The notes under the pieces are model-generated. The model made no database searches. It saw only the letters and a list, made by a program, of their open reading frames with translations, and was not told where the DNA came from. A stretch of 22,021 nt of DNA, from IMG/VR virus record IMGVR_UViG_3300034092_002372, positions 1 through 22,021 of that record, one strand, 5' to 3'. The first letter of the stretch is position 1. The number at the start of each line of letters is the position of its first letter. The position numbers and the translations under genes were made by a program. This DNA is from a virus. Below are positions 22,005 through 22,021 of the stretch, one piece after another.

Positions 22005-22021
22005 GTTTCGAATCTAGCGGC

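Overview
This window is a GC-rich stretch of a tailed double-stranded DNA phage or prophage (Caudoviricetes). It carries, in genome order, replication genes, terminase, head genes, neck genes and tail genes. Apart from one small putative gene, every gene I can support lies on the minus strand, so the module is transcribed from right (22021) to left (1). A lambda-like tail chaperone frameshift pair followed directly by a tape measure gene, with no sheath gene seen, points to a long non-contractile tail (siphovirus morphology). The host cannot be identified from the sequence; the high GC suggests a high-GC bacterium. The window opens inside the tape measure gene and closes just upstream of the primase gene, so lysis, lysogeny and tail-tip genes are not visible.

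Right part (about 22.0 to 16.8 kb): a primase-polymerase of the archaeo-eukaryotic type is preceded by a leader with two strong hairpins. A 356-base intergenic region follows. It holds five copies of the octamer TGAGAGAC in both orientations, a rho-independent terminator and a 16-bp parS-like palindrome. Next come a UvrD/Rep-type helicase, a PD-(D/E)XK nuclease candidate coupled to it by a TGATG overlap, and a zinc-ribbon protein in the small-terminase position. Together these look like a replication/recombination cassette leading into packaging.

Middle part (16.8 to 8.3 kb): a small HEXXH protein sits between the presumed small terminase and the large terminase. It is followed by a small hypothetical gene, a portal fused to a Mu gpF-like domain, a multidomain prohead protease with a C-terminal coiled coil, an HK97-fold major capsid protein and a first small beta-rich protein. 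A short plus-strand ribbon-helix-helix gene with its own promoter-like sequence lies between the small hypothetical gene and the portal.

Left part (8.3 to 0 kb): a small protein, two tandem paralogous beta-sandwich proteins, a head-tail adaptor, an HK97 gp10-like neck protein, a small putative minor tail/neck protein, a tail terminator, two tandem paralogous tail tube proteins of about 500 residues each, the tail chaperone with a GGGAAAG slippery site producing a zinc-binding extension, and the tape measure protein (partial). Two hairpins with a shared 21-base translation-start sequence follow the capsid-side and tail-tube genes and may tune expression after the highly expressed structural genes. 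I saw no tRNA, CRISPR array, insertion sequence or attachment site.
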